This document shows positions 43,758 through 52,782 of a DNA stretch of 64,000 nt, piece after piece. The notes below the pieces were generated by a model. The model did no database searches. It saw only the letters and a program-made list of their open reading frames with translations, and was not told the DNA's origin. How positions within the stretch are numbered: position 1 is the first letter of the stretch; each line of letters begins with the position of its first letter. A program made the position numbers and the translations under genes. Source of the stretch: Novosphingobium sp. KCTC 2891 (lineage in GTDB: Bacteria > Pseudomonadota > Alphaproteobacteria > Sphingomonadales > Sphingomonadaceae); assembly GCF_025938155.1 (NCBI RefSeq), contig NZ_JAPCZG010000004.1, positions 248,001 to 312,000 on the forward strand, given 5' to 3'.

Positions 43758-44465
43758 ATGTCGCAAAACAACAAAACCCTTCGGAACGCTTTCGGCGCCC
43801 TTGCCGCCCTCGCTTCCCTCTTTTCGGTGCCGGCTTTCGCCAACAGCGCCGCTTCCGCCGATATCGCCACCCCGCTGCGCGCTGCCGAAGCCGCCAAGTC
43901 GGGCGTCCAGGCTGACACCGGCGACCAGGAATTCCGCCGCCTCTTCTCCAGCTGGCAGTCGCTCGACGGCGGGATCTCCCCCGCTGCACAGTCGCGCCGC
44001 TCGGGCGTCGTCTCGATCCCCTCGCTGATGCCGATCAATTCGGGCCGCGCGCTGAGCAGCGGCTTCGGAATGCGCGTCCACCCGGTCCTCGGCGGGCTGC
44101 GCGCCCACAAGGGCATCGATCTTCCCGCCACCACCGGCACCCCGATCTACGCGACCGCCGACGGCGTCGTGGGCAAGGCGGACTGGTTCGGCGGCTATGG
44201 CCTCTATGTTCAGCTCGAACATGGTGCCAGCCTTGAAACCCGCTACGGCCACATGTCGCGCATCGCCGTCGCCGAAGGCCAGCACGTCCGCAAGGGCGAC
44301 GTGATCGGCTACGTCGGCTCGACCGGCCGCTCCACCGGCGCGCACCTGCACTATGAAGTGCGCGTGGCCGGCGAAGCCGTGAACCCGCTTCCCTACATGC
44401 AGGGCGGTAACCGCCTGCTCGCAGTTAACGACCAGGCCGAAGGACGCGGCGGACCCGAAGAATAA
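43758..44465 (+). CDS. M23 (LytM-type) murein endopeptidase
   Basis: This 235-residue exported protein opens MSQNNKTLRNAFGALAALAS, a signal peptide ending near PAFANS (about residue 29). The M23 domain has zinc ligands His118 and Asp121 in HKGIDLPATTG and His198 in GAHLHYEV, with RYGHMSRIAV between. All four hallmarks of an active LytM enzyme are present, so it should cut peptidoglycan cross-links in the periplasm. The frame extends upstream but without homology. A stem-loop terminator follows. Confidence 0.93.
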   Translation: MSQNNKTLRNAFGALAALASLFSVPAFANSAASADIATPLRAAEAAKSGVQADTGDQEFRRLFSSWQSLDGGISPAAQSRRSGVVSIPSLMPINSGRALSSGFGMRVHPVLGGLRAHKGIDLPATTGTPIYATADGVVGKADWFGGYGLYVQLEHGASLETRYGHMSRIAVAEGQHVRKGDVIGYVGSTGRSTGAHLHYEVRVAGEAVNPLPYMQGGNRLLAVNDQAEGRGGPEE

Positions 44466-44507
44466 GCCGTCCCGGTCTCATTGCGTGCATCTTGGAGAGG
44501 ATGCGGG

Positions 44508-44536
44508 AAAAGGCGGCGGTAACGTCGCCTTTTTCT
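44508..44536 (+). terminator. Rho-independent terminator after the M23 gene
   Basis: AAAAGGCG pairs with CGCCTTTT and the stem extends through GCG/CGT to a GTAA tetraloop (44508-44518 with 44523-44533), followed by TTTCTTG. It begins 43 bp after the peptidase stop. Confidence 0.85.
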
Positions 44537-44591
44537 TGTTGAGGCCCACAGTGGTGAAGATGCCCCGGTCGCTACGGAAATCGTGCTTGTG

Positions 44592-44620
44592 CGTTGCAAA
44601 AAGCAACGAATCCCGTTGCA
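44592..44620. promoter_or_regulatory. Candidate operator upstream of the acyl-CoA ligase/P450 pair
   Basis: CGTTGC-AAAAA-GCAACG (44592-44608) is a perfect 6-bp inverted repeat with an A5 centre. A third CGTTGCA copy lies at 44614-44620. The gap runs about 70 bp further to the ligase ATG at 44687. The arrangement resembles binding sites of TetR- or FadR-type regulators of lipid catabolism. No regulator gene is adjacent. Confidence 0.5.
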
Positions 44621-44686
44621 CCTTTTAATCACGCGGTTAAACTCTCCCGCAAGCGGCCGATGCGCCGTCCAGCGAGAGAGGATTTC

Positions 44687-46225
44687 ATGCACTATCACCC
44701 GAGCTTCCACGCCCGGAACCACCCGGAAAAGCCCGCGATCATCATGTCGGGCGGCCAGGTCGTCACATATGGCGAGCTCGATGCCACCAGCAACCGCTTC
44801 GCCCAGTTGATGCGCGCGCGCGGGCTGCAGATCGGCGACACGGTCGCGCTCTGCCTTGAGAACCGTGCCGAATACTTCCCGCTTGTATGGGGCGCGCATC
44901 GCGCCGGCCTGATCTTCGTCGCCATTTCCAGCCGCCTCACGCCGCCGGAAATTGCCTATATCTCGCAGGACAGCGGCGCGAAGCTGCTGGTCAGCTCCAG
45001 CTACCTCGCCAAGACGCTCGACGAAGTCGCAGCGCTGGCGCCCGAAGTGGCGCAGCTGCGCCTTGGCGGGCTGGGTGAACACGATCTCGAAGCCGCGCTC
45101 GCCGCGATGCCCGCAACCCCGGTGGCCGACGAACGCGCCGGCGGCGACATGCTCTATTCGTCGGGCACCACCGGCAAGCCCAAAGGCGTGCGCGTGCCGA
45201 TGCCCGAGGAACCCGCGATCGGCGCACCCAATGCGCTGATGATGCTCGCGGCCGAAGCGTTCGGCTTCACCCCGGATTCGGTCTACCTCTCGCCTGCCCC
45301 CCTTTATCACGCCGCACCGCTGCGCTGGTCGATGGCGGTCCACCGCCTTGGCGGTACCGTGGTGGTGATGGACAAGTTCGATCCCGAGCACGCGCTCCAG
45401 CTGATCGAGAAGTACAAGATCACCGACAGCCAGTGGGTGCCCACGCACTTCATCCGGATGCTCAAGCTGCCCGAAGAGGTCCGCACGAAGTACGATACTT
45501 CGTCGCTCAAGTGCGCGATCCACGCTGCTGCCCCCTGCCCCGTTCCGGTCAAGCATGCCATGATCGAATGGTGGGGGCCGATCCTCAAGGAATACTACGC
45601 CGGCACCGAAGGCAACGGCTTCACCTTCATCTCGAGCGAGGAATGGCTCCAGCGCCCCGGCTCGGTCGGCCGCGCGCTGACCGGCACTGTCCACATCTGC
45701 GACGAGCACGGTGATGACGTGCCCGTGGGCGAAGAAGGCCAGGTCTTCTTCGAGGGCGGCAGCGCGTTCGAGTATCACAACGACCCGGCGAAGACGCGCG
45801 AAGCGGCCAACAAGCACGGCTGGACCAGCTTGGGCGACGTGGGCCGGCTCGACGACGAGGGTTACCTCTTCCTCACCGACCGCAAGAGCTTCATGATCAT
45901 CTCGGGGGGTGTGAACATCTACCCGCAGGAGATCGAGAGCCTGCTCGTCACCCACCCGAAGGTGGCCGACGTGGCGGTGATCGGCGCTCCCGATCCGGAC
46001 ATGGGCGAGCGCGTCGTCGCGGTGGTCCAGCCGGCCAACATGGCCGATGCCGGGCCGGCGCTCGCCGCTGAACTCACGGAATGGCTTGCGCCCCGCCTGT
46101 CGCGTGTGAAGATGCCGCGCACGATCGACTTCCGCGAGGAGCTCCCGCGCGAACCCACCGGCAAGCTGTTCAAGCGCCTCCTGCGCGATGAATACAAGGC
46201 CGCCGCCACCACTGTAGGAGCCTGA
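44687..46225 (+). CDS. Acyl-CoA synthetase (AMP-forming ligase)
   Basis: This 512-residue adenylate-forming enzyme activates a carboxylic acid to its CoA thioester. The P-loop is LYSSGTTGKPKG (about 156-167). YYAGTEGNGF binds the adenylate, TSLGDVGRLDDEGYLFLTDR is the hinge, and Lys493 in EPTGKLFKR is the catalytic lysine. It opens MHYHPSFHARNHPEKP after AGCGAGAGAG. The frame is open to 44594 but the ATG at 44687 fits. The P450 starts 5 bp later, so the pair probably processes one long-chain, terpenoid or aromatic substrate. Confidence 0.92.
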   Translation: MHYHPSFHARNHPEKPAIIMSGGQVVTYGELDATSNRFAQLMRARGLQIGDTVALCLENRAEYFPLVWGAHRAGLIFVAISSRLTPPEIAYISQDSGAKLLVSSSYLAKTLDEVAALAPEVAQLRLGGLGEHDLEAALAAMPATPVADERAGGDMLYSSGTTGKPKGVRVPMPEEPAIGAPNALMMLAAEAFGFTPDSVYLSPAPLYHAAPLRWSMAVHRLGGTVVVMDKFDPEHALQLIEKYKITDSQWVPTHFIRMLKLPEEVRTKYDTSSLKCAIHAAAPCPVPVKHAMIEWWGPILKEYYAGTEGNGFTFISSEEWLQRPGSVGRALTGTVHICDEHGDDVPVGEEGQVFFEGGSAFEYHNDPAKTREAANKHGWTSLGDVGRLDDEGYLFLTDRKSFMIISGGVNIYPQEIESLLVTHPKVADVAVIGAPDPDMGERVVAVVQPANMADAGPALAAELTEWLAPRLSRVKMPRTIDFREELPREPTGKLFKRLLRDEYKAAATTVGA

Positions 46226-46230
46226 TCGCC

Positions 46231-47529
46231 ATGACAACCGCGCAAGCACCGGTGGCATCGCCCGACGACGCCATCGCCGTGATCGACCCGAAAGCCTACG
46301 CCGAATGGGATTCTGTGCTGGACCGGTTTGACCGCATCCGCGCCGAAACACCGGTGCTGCGCGTCGAATCCGCCGACGACTTCCACGAACCGTTCTGGCT
46401 GCTCACCAGCTATGATGACGTCATGCGCGTCAGCAAGGACAACCAGACCTTCCTCAACGCGCCGCGCAGTACGGTGTTCACCAGCAAGCAGGGCGAAGCC
46501 TTCGCACGCTCGATCACCGGCGGCAGCCCGAACCTGGTCAGCTCGCTCGTCTCGCTCGACGCGCCCAGCCATCCCAAGCTGCGCCGGCTGACGCAGGAAT
46601 GGTTCATGCCCAAGAACCTGCGCAAGATCGAGGACGAGGTGCGCAAGCTGGCCCGGCACACGGTCGACCGGCTGGTCGCGGCGGGTCCGGAAGCCGATTT
46701 CGTACCGCTCGTTTCCGCACCCTACCCGCTCCACGTCGTCATGCAGATCCTCGGCGTGCCCGAGGAGGACGAGCCGCGGATGTTGTTCCTGACCCAGCAG
46801 ATGTTCGGCGGGCAGGACGAGGATCTCAACAAGTCAGGCATGGCCGACCTCACGCCCGAGCAGATCACCCAGATCGTGATGGGCGCGGTCAACGATTTCG
46901 AGGCCTATTTCGCCAGGCTGGCCGATGACCGCCGCCAGAATCCGACCGACGACGTGGCCTCGGTGCTCGCCAACGCCAAGATCGACGGCGAACCGCTGAG
47001 CGCCCGCGATCTGGCCGGTTACTACATCATCGTTGCCAGCGCCGGGCACGATACCACGTCTGCTTCCACCGCCGGCGCGATGCTGGCGCTGGCGAAAGAT
47101 CCCGAGCAGTTCGCCCGGGTCAAGGCGGACCGCAGCCTGCTACCCGGCATCGTCGAGGAAGCGATCCGCTGGACCACCCCGGTCCAGCATTTCATGCGCA
47201 CCACCACCGCCGACGTCGAGCTTTCCGGCGTGAAGATTCCTGCCGGTGACTGGCTGATGCTCAACTACGTCGCGGCCAACCACGATCCCGCGCAGTTCGC
47301 GGATCCGCGCAAGTTCGATGCCGCGCGCGATGCCAACCGGCACCTTGCGTTCGGCGCCGGCGCGCACCAGTGCCTCGGCCTGCATCTGGCCCGACTGGAA
47401 ATGCGCCTGCTGTTCGAAGCCCTGCTCGACCGGATCGACAGCCTCGAACTGGCCGGCGAACCCAAGCGCGCGAAGAGCACGTTTGTCGGCGGCCTCAAGA
47501 CCTTGCCGATCCGCTTCACTGCTAAGTGA
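46231..47529 (+). CDS. Cytochrome P450
   Basis: This 432-residue soluble bacterial P450 has the haem cysteine Cys381 in FGAGAHQCLGLH, the I-helix oxygen-activating AGHDTTS (271-277) and the K-helix ExxR (Glu310-Arg313). The substrate is unknown; the sequence does not carry the CYP153-type haem loop. It follows an acyl-CoA ligase by 5 bp, suggesting oxidation of a carboxylic or terpenoid/steroid-type compound en route to beta-oxidation. No ferredoxin partner is adjacent. A long stem-loop follows. Confidence 0.94.
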   Translation: MTTAQAPVASPDDAIAVIDPKAYAEWDSVLDRFDRIRAETPVLRVESADDFHEPFWLLTSYDDVMRVSKDNQTFLNAPRSTVFTSKQGEAFARSITGGSPNLVSSLVSLDAPSHPKLRRLTQEWFMPKNLRKIEDEVRKLARHTVDRLVAAGPEADFVPLVSAPYPLHVVMQILGVPEEDEPRMLFLTQQMFGGQDEDLNKSGMADLTPEQITQIVMGAVNDFEAYFARLADDRRQNPTDDVASVLANAKIDGEPLSARDLAGYYIIVASAGHDTTSASTAGAMLALAKDPEQFARVKADRSLLPGIVEEAIRWTTPVQHFMRTTTADVELSGVKIPAGDWLMLNYVAANHDPAQFADPRKFDAARDANRHLAFGAGAHQCLGLHLARLEMRLLFEALLDRIDSLELAGEPKRAKSTFVGGLKTLPIRFTAK

Positions 47530-47538
47530 GCAGGCGCA

Positions 47539-47579
47539 GCGGCGCCCTTCCTTCCCGCACCGGGGAGGAAGGGCGCCGC
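47539..47579. terminator. Long GC-rich stem-loop between P450 and galU
   Basis: GCGGCGCCCTTCC (47539-47551) pairs with GGAAGGGCGCCGC (47567-47579), with further pairing inwards around a small loop. It lies between convergent genes and can act on both transcripts. No T-run follows on either side, so it may act as a barrier. Confidence 0.6.
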
Positions 47580-47589
47580 CAGCCTTGGA

Positions 47590-48477
47590 CTATTCGGCGA
47601 GCAGGCGGCGCATCACTGCACGCACCTCGTCGGCCATGTCGGGCCGCTCCAGCGCCAGCGCCAGCGTCGCCTCGACAAATCCGGTCTTGCTGCCGCAGTC
47701 GAAACGGCGACCGCCGAACGTCACCGCGTGGAATGGCTGGTGCCCGATCATCCGCGCCATCGCGTCGGTCAGCTGGATCTCACCGCCGGCGCCCTTTTCC
47801 TGCCCTTCCAGCGTCCGCATCACTTCGGGCTGGAGGATGTAGCGGCCGGAAATGATGAGGTTCGAAGGCGCGTCGCCGCGCTTCGGCTTCTCGACCAGGC
47901 CGGTCACTTCGGTCAGCGTCTCGGAAATGCGCGCGCCCGGAGCGATCACGCCATAGCTGGACACTTCCTCTTCCGGCACTTCCAGCACCGAGATGAGGTT
48001 GCCACCCACTTCGTTATACGCATCGACCATCTGCTTCATGCAGCCGGGCGCGCCGATCATCAGTTCGTCAGGCAGAAAGATCGCGAAAGGCTCGTCGCCC
48101 ACGATGGCGCGTGCACACCAGATCGCGTGCCCCAGCCCCAGCGGCACCTGCTGCCGCACAGTCACCAGATTGCCCGGATTGATGCGCGTGGCATCGAGCA
48201 CCGACAGGTCCTTCGACCGGTCGGTCATCGTCCTCTCCAGTTCGAAGGCGGTGTCGAAGTGCTCGACAATCGCGGTCTTGCCGCGCCCCGTCACGAAGAT
48301 CAGCTGCTCGATTCCCGCCTCGCGGGCTTCATCGACGGCGTACTGGATCAGCGGCCGGTCGATGATCGGCAGCATTTCCTTGGGGATAGCCTTGGTAGCG
48401 GGAAGGAAGCGGGTACCCAGCCCGGCAACGGGAAACACGGCCTTGCGGATCGGCTTGCGGATTTTTTCGATCGTCAT
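47590..48477 (-). CDS. galU: UTP-glucose-1-phosphate uridylyltransferase
   Basis: This 295-residue enzyme makes UDP-glucose for exopolysaccharide, LPS and glycolipids. The nucleotide-binding motif is FPVAGLGTRFLPATKAIPKE near residue 15, followed by RPLIQYAVDEAREAG and LGLGHAIWCARAIVGDEP. The end has GRRFDCGSKTGFVEATLALAL. It matches bacterial GalU. An upstream in-frame ATG (48525) exists, but the ATG at 48477 (MTIEKIRKPIRKAVFP) fits the family. It is divergent from murA across 117 bp holding a 9-bp direct repeat. Confidence 0.96.
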   Translation of the reverse strand: MTIEKIRKPIRKAVFPVAGLGTRFLPATKAIPKEMLPIIDRPLIQYAVDEAREAGIEQLIFVTGRGKTAIVEHFDTAFELERTMTDRSKDLSVLDATRINPGNLVTVRQQVPLGLGHAIWCARAIVGDEPFAIFLPDELMIGAPGCMKQMVDAYNEVGGNLISVLEVPEEEVSSYGVIAPGARISETLTEVTGLVEKPKRGDAPSNLIISGRYILQPEVMRTLEGQEKGAGGEIQLTDAMARMIGHQPFHAVTFGGRRFDCGSKTGFVEATLALALERPDMADEVRAVMRRLLAE

Positions 48478-48502
48478 GGCTCCGGTATTTCCCGATTTAT
48501 GT

Positions 48503-48524
48503 TGCAGTGCAGTTATGCAGTGCA
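48503..48524. repeat. Direct repeat in the galU-murA divergent gap
   Basis: TGCAGTGCA occurs at 48503-48511 and again at 48516-48524 with GTTA between (13-bp period). It lies within the 117-bp gap between divergent galU and murA and may be a regulator site. It is not a palindrome. Confidence 0.5.
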
Positions 48525-48594
48525 CAAATCGCAGCGCAAGGGGACAATTTCACGCGCCTTTGCACCGGCCGCGCAAAGACGCTAAACGGCCGCG

Positions 48595-49878
48595 ATGGAC
48601 AAGATCATCATTCGCGGCGGCAAGCGCCTTTCCGGTACCGTTCCCGTTTCGGGCGCCAAGAACGCGGCGCTCACCCTGCTGCCCTGCGCACTGCTCACGG
48701 ACGAGCCGGTAACGCTGCGCAACCTGCCGCGCCTGGCCGACATCGACGGCTTCCAGCACCTGATGAACCAGTTCGGCATTTCGACCTCGATTGCCGGCGC
48801 CCGGCCCGAGGATTTCGGCCGGGTCATGACCCTGCAGGCCACCCGCCTCACATCGACCGTCGCGCCCTATGATCTCGTGCGCAAGATGCGCGCCTCCATC
48901 CTCGTCCTTGGCCCCCTGCTGGCCCGTGCGGGCGAAGCGACCGTTTCGCTGCCCGGCGGCTGTGCCATCGGCAATCGCCCCATCGACCTGCACCTGAAGG
49001 CGCTCGAAGCATTCGGCGCGAAGATCGAACTCGCCGCCGGCTACGTGCGCGCCATCGCCCCCGATGGCGGACTGCCGGGCGGGCGCTACAGCTTCCCGGT
49101 GGTCTCGGTCGGCGCAACCGAAAACGCGCTGATGGCCGCCGTGCTCGCCCGCGGCACCAGCGTTCTGCACAATGCCGCGCGCGAACCGGAAATCGTCGAC
49201 TTGTGCAACCTGCTGGTGGCGATGGGCGCGCAGATCGAGGGCATCGGCACCTCCGACATCACCATCCACGGCGTCGACCGGCTCCACGGCGCCACGTACA
49301 TGGTCATGCCCGATCGTATCGAGGCCGGCTCCTACGCCTGCGCGGCGGCGATCACCGGCGGCGAAGTCACGCTCGCCGGTGCCCGCGCCGAGGACATGGA
49401 AGCAACCATCCAGGCGCTGCGCGACGCCGGCGTGAAGGTCGATGAGGTGCGCGGCGGTCTCCATGTCTACGCCGATGGGCCGCTGCGCCCGGTCACGCTG
49501 TCGACCGCGCCCTACCCCGGCTTCGCCACCGACATGCAGGCCCAGCTCATGGCCATGCTCTGCCTCGCGCAGGGGTCCAGCGTGCTGACCGAGACGATCT
49601 TCGAGAACCGCTACATGCACGTGCCCGAGCTGAATCGCATGGGCGCGCGGATCGAGACCAAGGGCCGCACCGCCATCGTCCACGGGGTGGACAAGCTGCA
49701 CGGCGCCGAAGTCATGGCGACGGACCTGCGCGCTTCGATGAGTCTCGTCATCGCCGGGCTTGCCGCCGAGGGCGAGACGCAAGTCCACCGCCTCTATCAT
49801 CTCGATCGTGGGTATGAGCGGCTGGAAGAAAAGTTCGCCCTGCTCGGCGCAGATGTAGAGCGCGTCGGCGGCGACTAA
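48595..49878 (+). CDS. murA: UDP-N-acetylglucosamine 1-carboxyvinyltransferase
   Basis: This 427-residue enzyme transfers enolpyruvate to UDP-GlcNAc, the first committed step of peptidoglycan synthesis. Lys22-Asn23 in GAKNAALT and the catalytic cysteine Cys123 in [13 protein letters not shown] are present. The fosfomycin-reactive Cys is retained. The terminal [16 protein letters not shown] and the [12 protein letters not shown] segment are typical. The ATG follows a purine-rich site near 48583. Its stop overlaps the convergent ribbon-helix-helix gene by 4 bp. Confidence 0.97.
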   Translation: MDKIIIRGGKRLSGTVPVSGAKNAALTLLPCALLTDEPVTLRNLPRLADIDGFQHLMNQFGISTSIAGARPEDFGRVMTLQATRLTSTVAPYDLVRKMRASILVLGPLLARAGEATVSLPGGCAIGNRPIDLHLKALEAFGAKIELAAGYVRAIAPDGGLPGGRYSFPVVSVGATENALMAAVLARGTSVLHNAAREPEIVDLCNLLVAMGAQIEGIGTSDITIHGVDRLHGATYMVMPDRIEAGSYACAAAITGGEVTLAGARAEDMEATIQALRDAGVKVDEVRGGLHVYADGPLRPVTLSTAPYPGFATDMQAQLMAMLCLAQGSSVLTETIFENRYMHVPELNRMGARIETKGRTAIVHGVDKLHGAEVMATDLRASMSLVIAGLAAEGETQVHRLYHLDRGYERLEEKFALLGADVERVGGD

Positions 49879-50108
49879 CCCGATTGGCGCGCCGCCAGCC
49901 ACAGCCGGATCGCCCCGGCCAGGCCAGGCGGCGTTTCGGCCTGCATCCGCTCAACGTCGATCCGCGCAACCAGCGCGTTCAGCGGAACGTCCTCCGCCTG
50001 CGCTGCGCTGCGCAACATATCCCAGAACAGTGGCTCCAGGCTGATCGAGGTCTTGTGTCCGGCGATCTCGACCGAACGCTTCACGGGGGGATGATAAAGA
50101 TCTGTCAT
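49875..50108 (-). CDS. Ribbon-helix-helix (RHH_4) protein
   Basis: This 77-residue protein opens [20 protein letters not shown] and continues with [16 protein letters not shown], the ribbon-helix-helix pattern of the RHH_4 family (strand [14 protein letters not shown] followed by a helix). A dimeric DNA-binding regulator is likely, though a non-DNA role cannot be excluded. The longer frame to 50156 has no homology. It is convergent with murA (4-bp overlap) and lies 58 bp downstream of phaB on the same strand. Confidence 0.82.
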   Translation of the reverse strand: MTDLYHPPVKRSVEIAGHKTSISLEPLFWDMLRSAAQAEDVPLNALVARIDVERMQAETPPGLAGAIRLWLAARQSG

Positions 50109-50166
50109 GGCAGCGACCCGCCCGTGCGGAGGGGATACGCAGACCGCCCCCTCCACACGGCCCGCG

Positions 50167-50889
50167 TCAATACATATGCTGGCCGCCGTTGATGCTCATC
50201 GTCGATCCGGTGACAAAACCGCCGTCCTCGCTGGTGAGGAACGCCACGCCGCGCGCGATTTCCGAGGCATGGCCCAGCCGGCCGACCGGGATCTTGGCGA
50301 CGATCTTTTCCAGCACCGGCGCTGGCACGGCCGCGACCATGTCGGTGTCGATGTAGCCCGGTGCGATGGCGTTCACGGTCACGCCATATTTGGCGCCTTC
50401 CTGCGCCAGCGCCTTGGTGAAGCCATGGATGCCGGACTTGGCCGCAGCATAGTTGACCTGCCCGTACTGACCTGCCTGCCCGTTGATCGAACCAATGTTG
50501 ACGATCCGGCCCCAACCACGCTCGCGCATCCCGGGGAACGTCGCCTTGGCCATGTTGAAGCAGCCGCCGAGGTTGATGCGCATCACCTCGTTCCAGTCGT
50601 CGAAGCTCATCTTGTGCAGCACGCCGTCGCGGGTGATGCCTGCGTTGTTGACCACGATGTCGATGGGGCCGACTTCCGCAGCCACGCGCGCGCAGCCTTC
50701 CAGCGATGCTTCATGATCGCCCACGTCCCAGCGATAGGCCTTGATCCCGGTCGCTGCGGTGAAGGCCTTGGCCTTTTCCTCGTTGCCCCCATAGTTGGCA
50801 ACGACGGTCCGCCCCTCTGCCTGGAGCGCAAGGCAGATCGCCTCGCCGATACCACGGGTTCCGCCGGTTACGATTGCAACACGCGTCAT
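50167..50889 (-). CDS. phaB: Acetoacetyl-CoA reductase (PhaB)
   Basis: This 240-residue short-chain dehydrogenase reduces acetoacetyl-CoA to (R)-3-hydroxybutyryl-CoA with NADPH, for polyhydroxyalkanoate. The Rossmann loop is VTGGTRGIGEAI (7-18), NNAG is at 81-84, and the catalytic triad is Ser134, Tyr147 and Lys151 (NYAAAKSGIHGF). The end GGQHMY and the RGWGRIVNIGSINGQAGQYG segment match PhaB rather than FabG. No phaA or phaC is in the window. The ATG at 50889 follows GGGAGAA. Confidence 0.93.
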   Translation of the reverse strand: MTRVAIVTGGTRGIGEAICLALQAEGRTVVANYGGNEEKAKAFTAATGIKAYRWDVGDHEASLEGCARVAAEVGPIDIVVNNAGITRDGVLHKMSFDDWNEVMRINLGGCFNMAKATFPGMRERGWGRIVNIGSINGQAGQYGQVNYAAAKSGIHGFTKALAQEGAKYGVTVNAIAPGYIDTDMVAAVPAPVLEKIVAKIPVGRLGHASEIARGVAFLTSEDGGFVTGSTMSINGGQHMY

Positions 50890-51083
50890 GCAAATTCTCC
50901 CGCCTAAACCCTCTCGCAGGTAAGGTAGAACCATGACGGTGATGCGACAAGCAATTCACTCGCCGCAGATAACAGGAAGTTGAAAGGGTCGCAGACCCGC
51001 ATATTCACCGCGGCCAGATCAAGCCCAACAAGGTCAGGCCTTTACTGCACAATCAGTCCGGCAATTCAGCGATGACGCAGAGT

Positions 51084-51866
51084 TCAGAAGCGGAACTGGG
51101 TTCCGACGTAGACAGCCTGGCTGTCTTGCTTGCCATCGGTCAGCGGGCGCAGGCGATCGCGCTCGGACGAATAGCGGATACCCGCAGTCACGTTGAAATT
51201 GCGGGTCAGGCGATAGCTGCCGCCCAGATCGACCTGATAGTCGCCCTGGTTTTCGAGGGTGCGCGGCGCGCGGCCCGTGCGGTCCTTCTCGTCCAGCTGG
51301 ATGCGCGGCGCGAGCCGGCCGGGATTGACCGCGGCGGTCGAGCCGGCCGGCGTGAAGCTGCGCAGGTCAGGCACGTCGAGGCGCTGGATCTCGCGCGGGA
51401 GCGAAGCACCGGCGGCAAAGCTCTGATACCCGCGCGCTGCGCCGAGACTGTAGACGGTCGGTGCAATGCGGATCGGCGCCGCACCCGGCGCCATCGCCGA
51501 GGCGGGCAGAGCACCGTGGACCGAGATGGCGCGCGCGCCATCGACGCGGATCGCCACGGTGACTGCGCGGTCGGGCCGCGTTTCGGAACCAGCGGGAGTG
51601 AAGCGGAACAGCTTGCCGTGCGCCAGCGCGGGCAGGTTCAGTTGCGACGCAAGGCGCGGATCGACCGAGGCGGGCGTGAACGAACCGATGCCGCCGCGCG
51701 CCGCAAGGCTGACGGGCGCTGCCGAGTCGAACTTGCCGGCCAGCGCATTGCTGACGGTCGGCACCACGAAGAGAGCGAGCGCGGCAACGCTGCCGGCGAT
51801 CGCGGGCGCACGCAGAAAGCGGCGGAAATTGCCGACCTTTCTGGTATCGTTCGCCTGACCGCTCAT
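51084..51866 (-). CDS. Hypothetical protein with membrane anchor and beta-barrel-like end
   Basis: I do not recognise this 260-residue protein. It opens MSGQANDTRKVGNFRRFLRA, followed by one hydrophobic segment (about 23-42), an Ala/Pro-rich middle with repeated FTPAGS/FTPAS phrases (three copies), and an end of paired beta-strands (GDYQVDLGGSYRLTRN, FNVTAGIRYSSERDR) finishing in VYVGTQFRF. A final aromatic after an alternating strand is the outer-membrane sorting signal. It may be a small outer membrane protein or one with an uncleaved anchor. An ATG at 51887 is an alternative start. The 350 bp to the next gene hold no ORF I support. Confidence 0.6.
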   Translation of the reverse strand: MSGQANDTRKVGNFRRFLRAPAIAGSVAALALFVVPTVSNALAGKFDSAAPVSLAARGGIGSFTPASVDPRLASQLNLPALAHGKLFRFTPAGSETRPDRAVTVAIRVDGARAISVHGALPASAMAPGAAPIRIAPTVYSLGAARGYQSFAAGASLPREIQRLDVPDLRSFTPAGSTAAVNPGRLAPRIQLDEKDRTGRAPRTLENQGDYQVDLGGSYRLTRNFNVTAGIRYSSERDRLRPLTDGKQDSQAVYVGTQFRF

Positions 51867-52216
51867 GTTTCCAATCTCACCCTGCAACGTTCTTGTTCCT
51901 GCCGCGATCCATCAACTGATTCCGCAAACAGGACTTTTCGTTCTCCCCACATACGATGTGCGGGCCGCGATTTCCACCCTGTCTACTCTGTCAGGACTCT
52001 TAATCGCGACCTGTGGCGGAATCCCCACAGCGGCCAGCAGCGTTCAGCACGCATTCACGGCCCGGACGCGCTAGAGGACAAAGTTTCAACGCGCTTGCCG
52101 CGCGCGCCGCCGGGGTGATAGAGGCTCGCTCCATATCGCCGCGCGCACAGGCGCGGTCGCCAATGCGCAGCGGTTGCCCACCCCGGCCCGCCAGGAAGGA
52201 CAGGACTGAAGTGACG
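51867..52216. other. Intergenic region, divergent promoters expected
   Basis: No convincing gene lies here. The segment separates a minus-strand outer-membrane-like gene from a plus-strand lipoprotein gene, so promoters for both should lie within it. I could not pick a clear -35/-10 pair. Part of it (52010-52200) reads open in several frames without homology. Confidence 0.4.
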
Positions 52217-52672
52217 ATGAGCGCCACCGCCCGCAAGACCACGGCTTTCCTCGCGCGCGGCATCGCCATTGGCGCGCTCGCGATGCTCGCCACCGCTTGC
52301 GGCCACAAGGAGCGCCCGAAGGCCGACCTTGCCGCCAGCAAGGTCACCACCATCGGCGTCAACGCCTATCTGTGGCGCGCCAGCCTTGAAACGCTGTCGT
52401 TCATGCCGCTGCTCCAGACCGACAGCAACGGCGGCGTGATCGTCACCGACTGGTATGCCAACCCCTCGAATCCCAACGAGCGGGTCAAGGTCACCGTCTC
52501 GATCCTCGATCAGGATCTGCGCGCCGATGCGCTGCGCGTCGCCGCCAGCCGCCAGGTCGCCCAAGGCGGCGGCTGGGTCGACGCCCCGGTGCAGGCCGCC
52601 ACGGTGCAGAAGCTGGAAGACATCATCCTGACCAAGGCGCGTGACCTGCGTCGCCAGACGATCAAGGGCTGA
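52217..52672 (+). CDS. DUF3576 lipoprotein
   Basis: This lipoprotein of about 151 residues opens MSATARKTTAFLARGIAIGA and has a lipobox LATACG. VTTIGVNAYLWRASLETLSFMPLLQTDS and the NGGVIVTDWYANPSNPNERVKV strands are diagnostic of DUF3576, a family conserved in alphaproteobacteria beside leuS and lptE. It probably acts in outer-membrane or periplasmic assembly. GTG at 52211 is an alternative start with a better-placed AGGA. leuS follows 110 bp later. Confidence 0.85.
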   Translation: MSATARKTTAFLARGIAIGALAMLATACGHKERPKADLAASKVTTIGVNAYLWRASLETLSFMPLLQTDSNGGVIVTDWYANPSNPNERVKVTVSILDQDLRADALRVAASRQVAQGGGWVDAPVQAATVQKLEDIILTKARDLRRQTIKG

Positions 52673-52782
52673 TCCTGCCCGCGACGAGAAACTCACGCGG
52701 CTGAAGGCTGCGTGGGTTCCCGTTGCCGAAGCCCGCTGCTGAAGGTTGCGCGCACCCGCGCGGACCAATAGAGGGACGCTCC

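Noticed and set aside
52693..52713. Stem-loop between DUF3576 and leuS as a terminator
   Set aside because: The stem has a mismatch and no T-run follows; left out as a feature.
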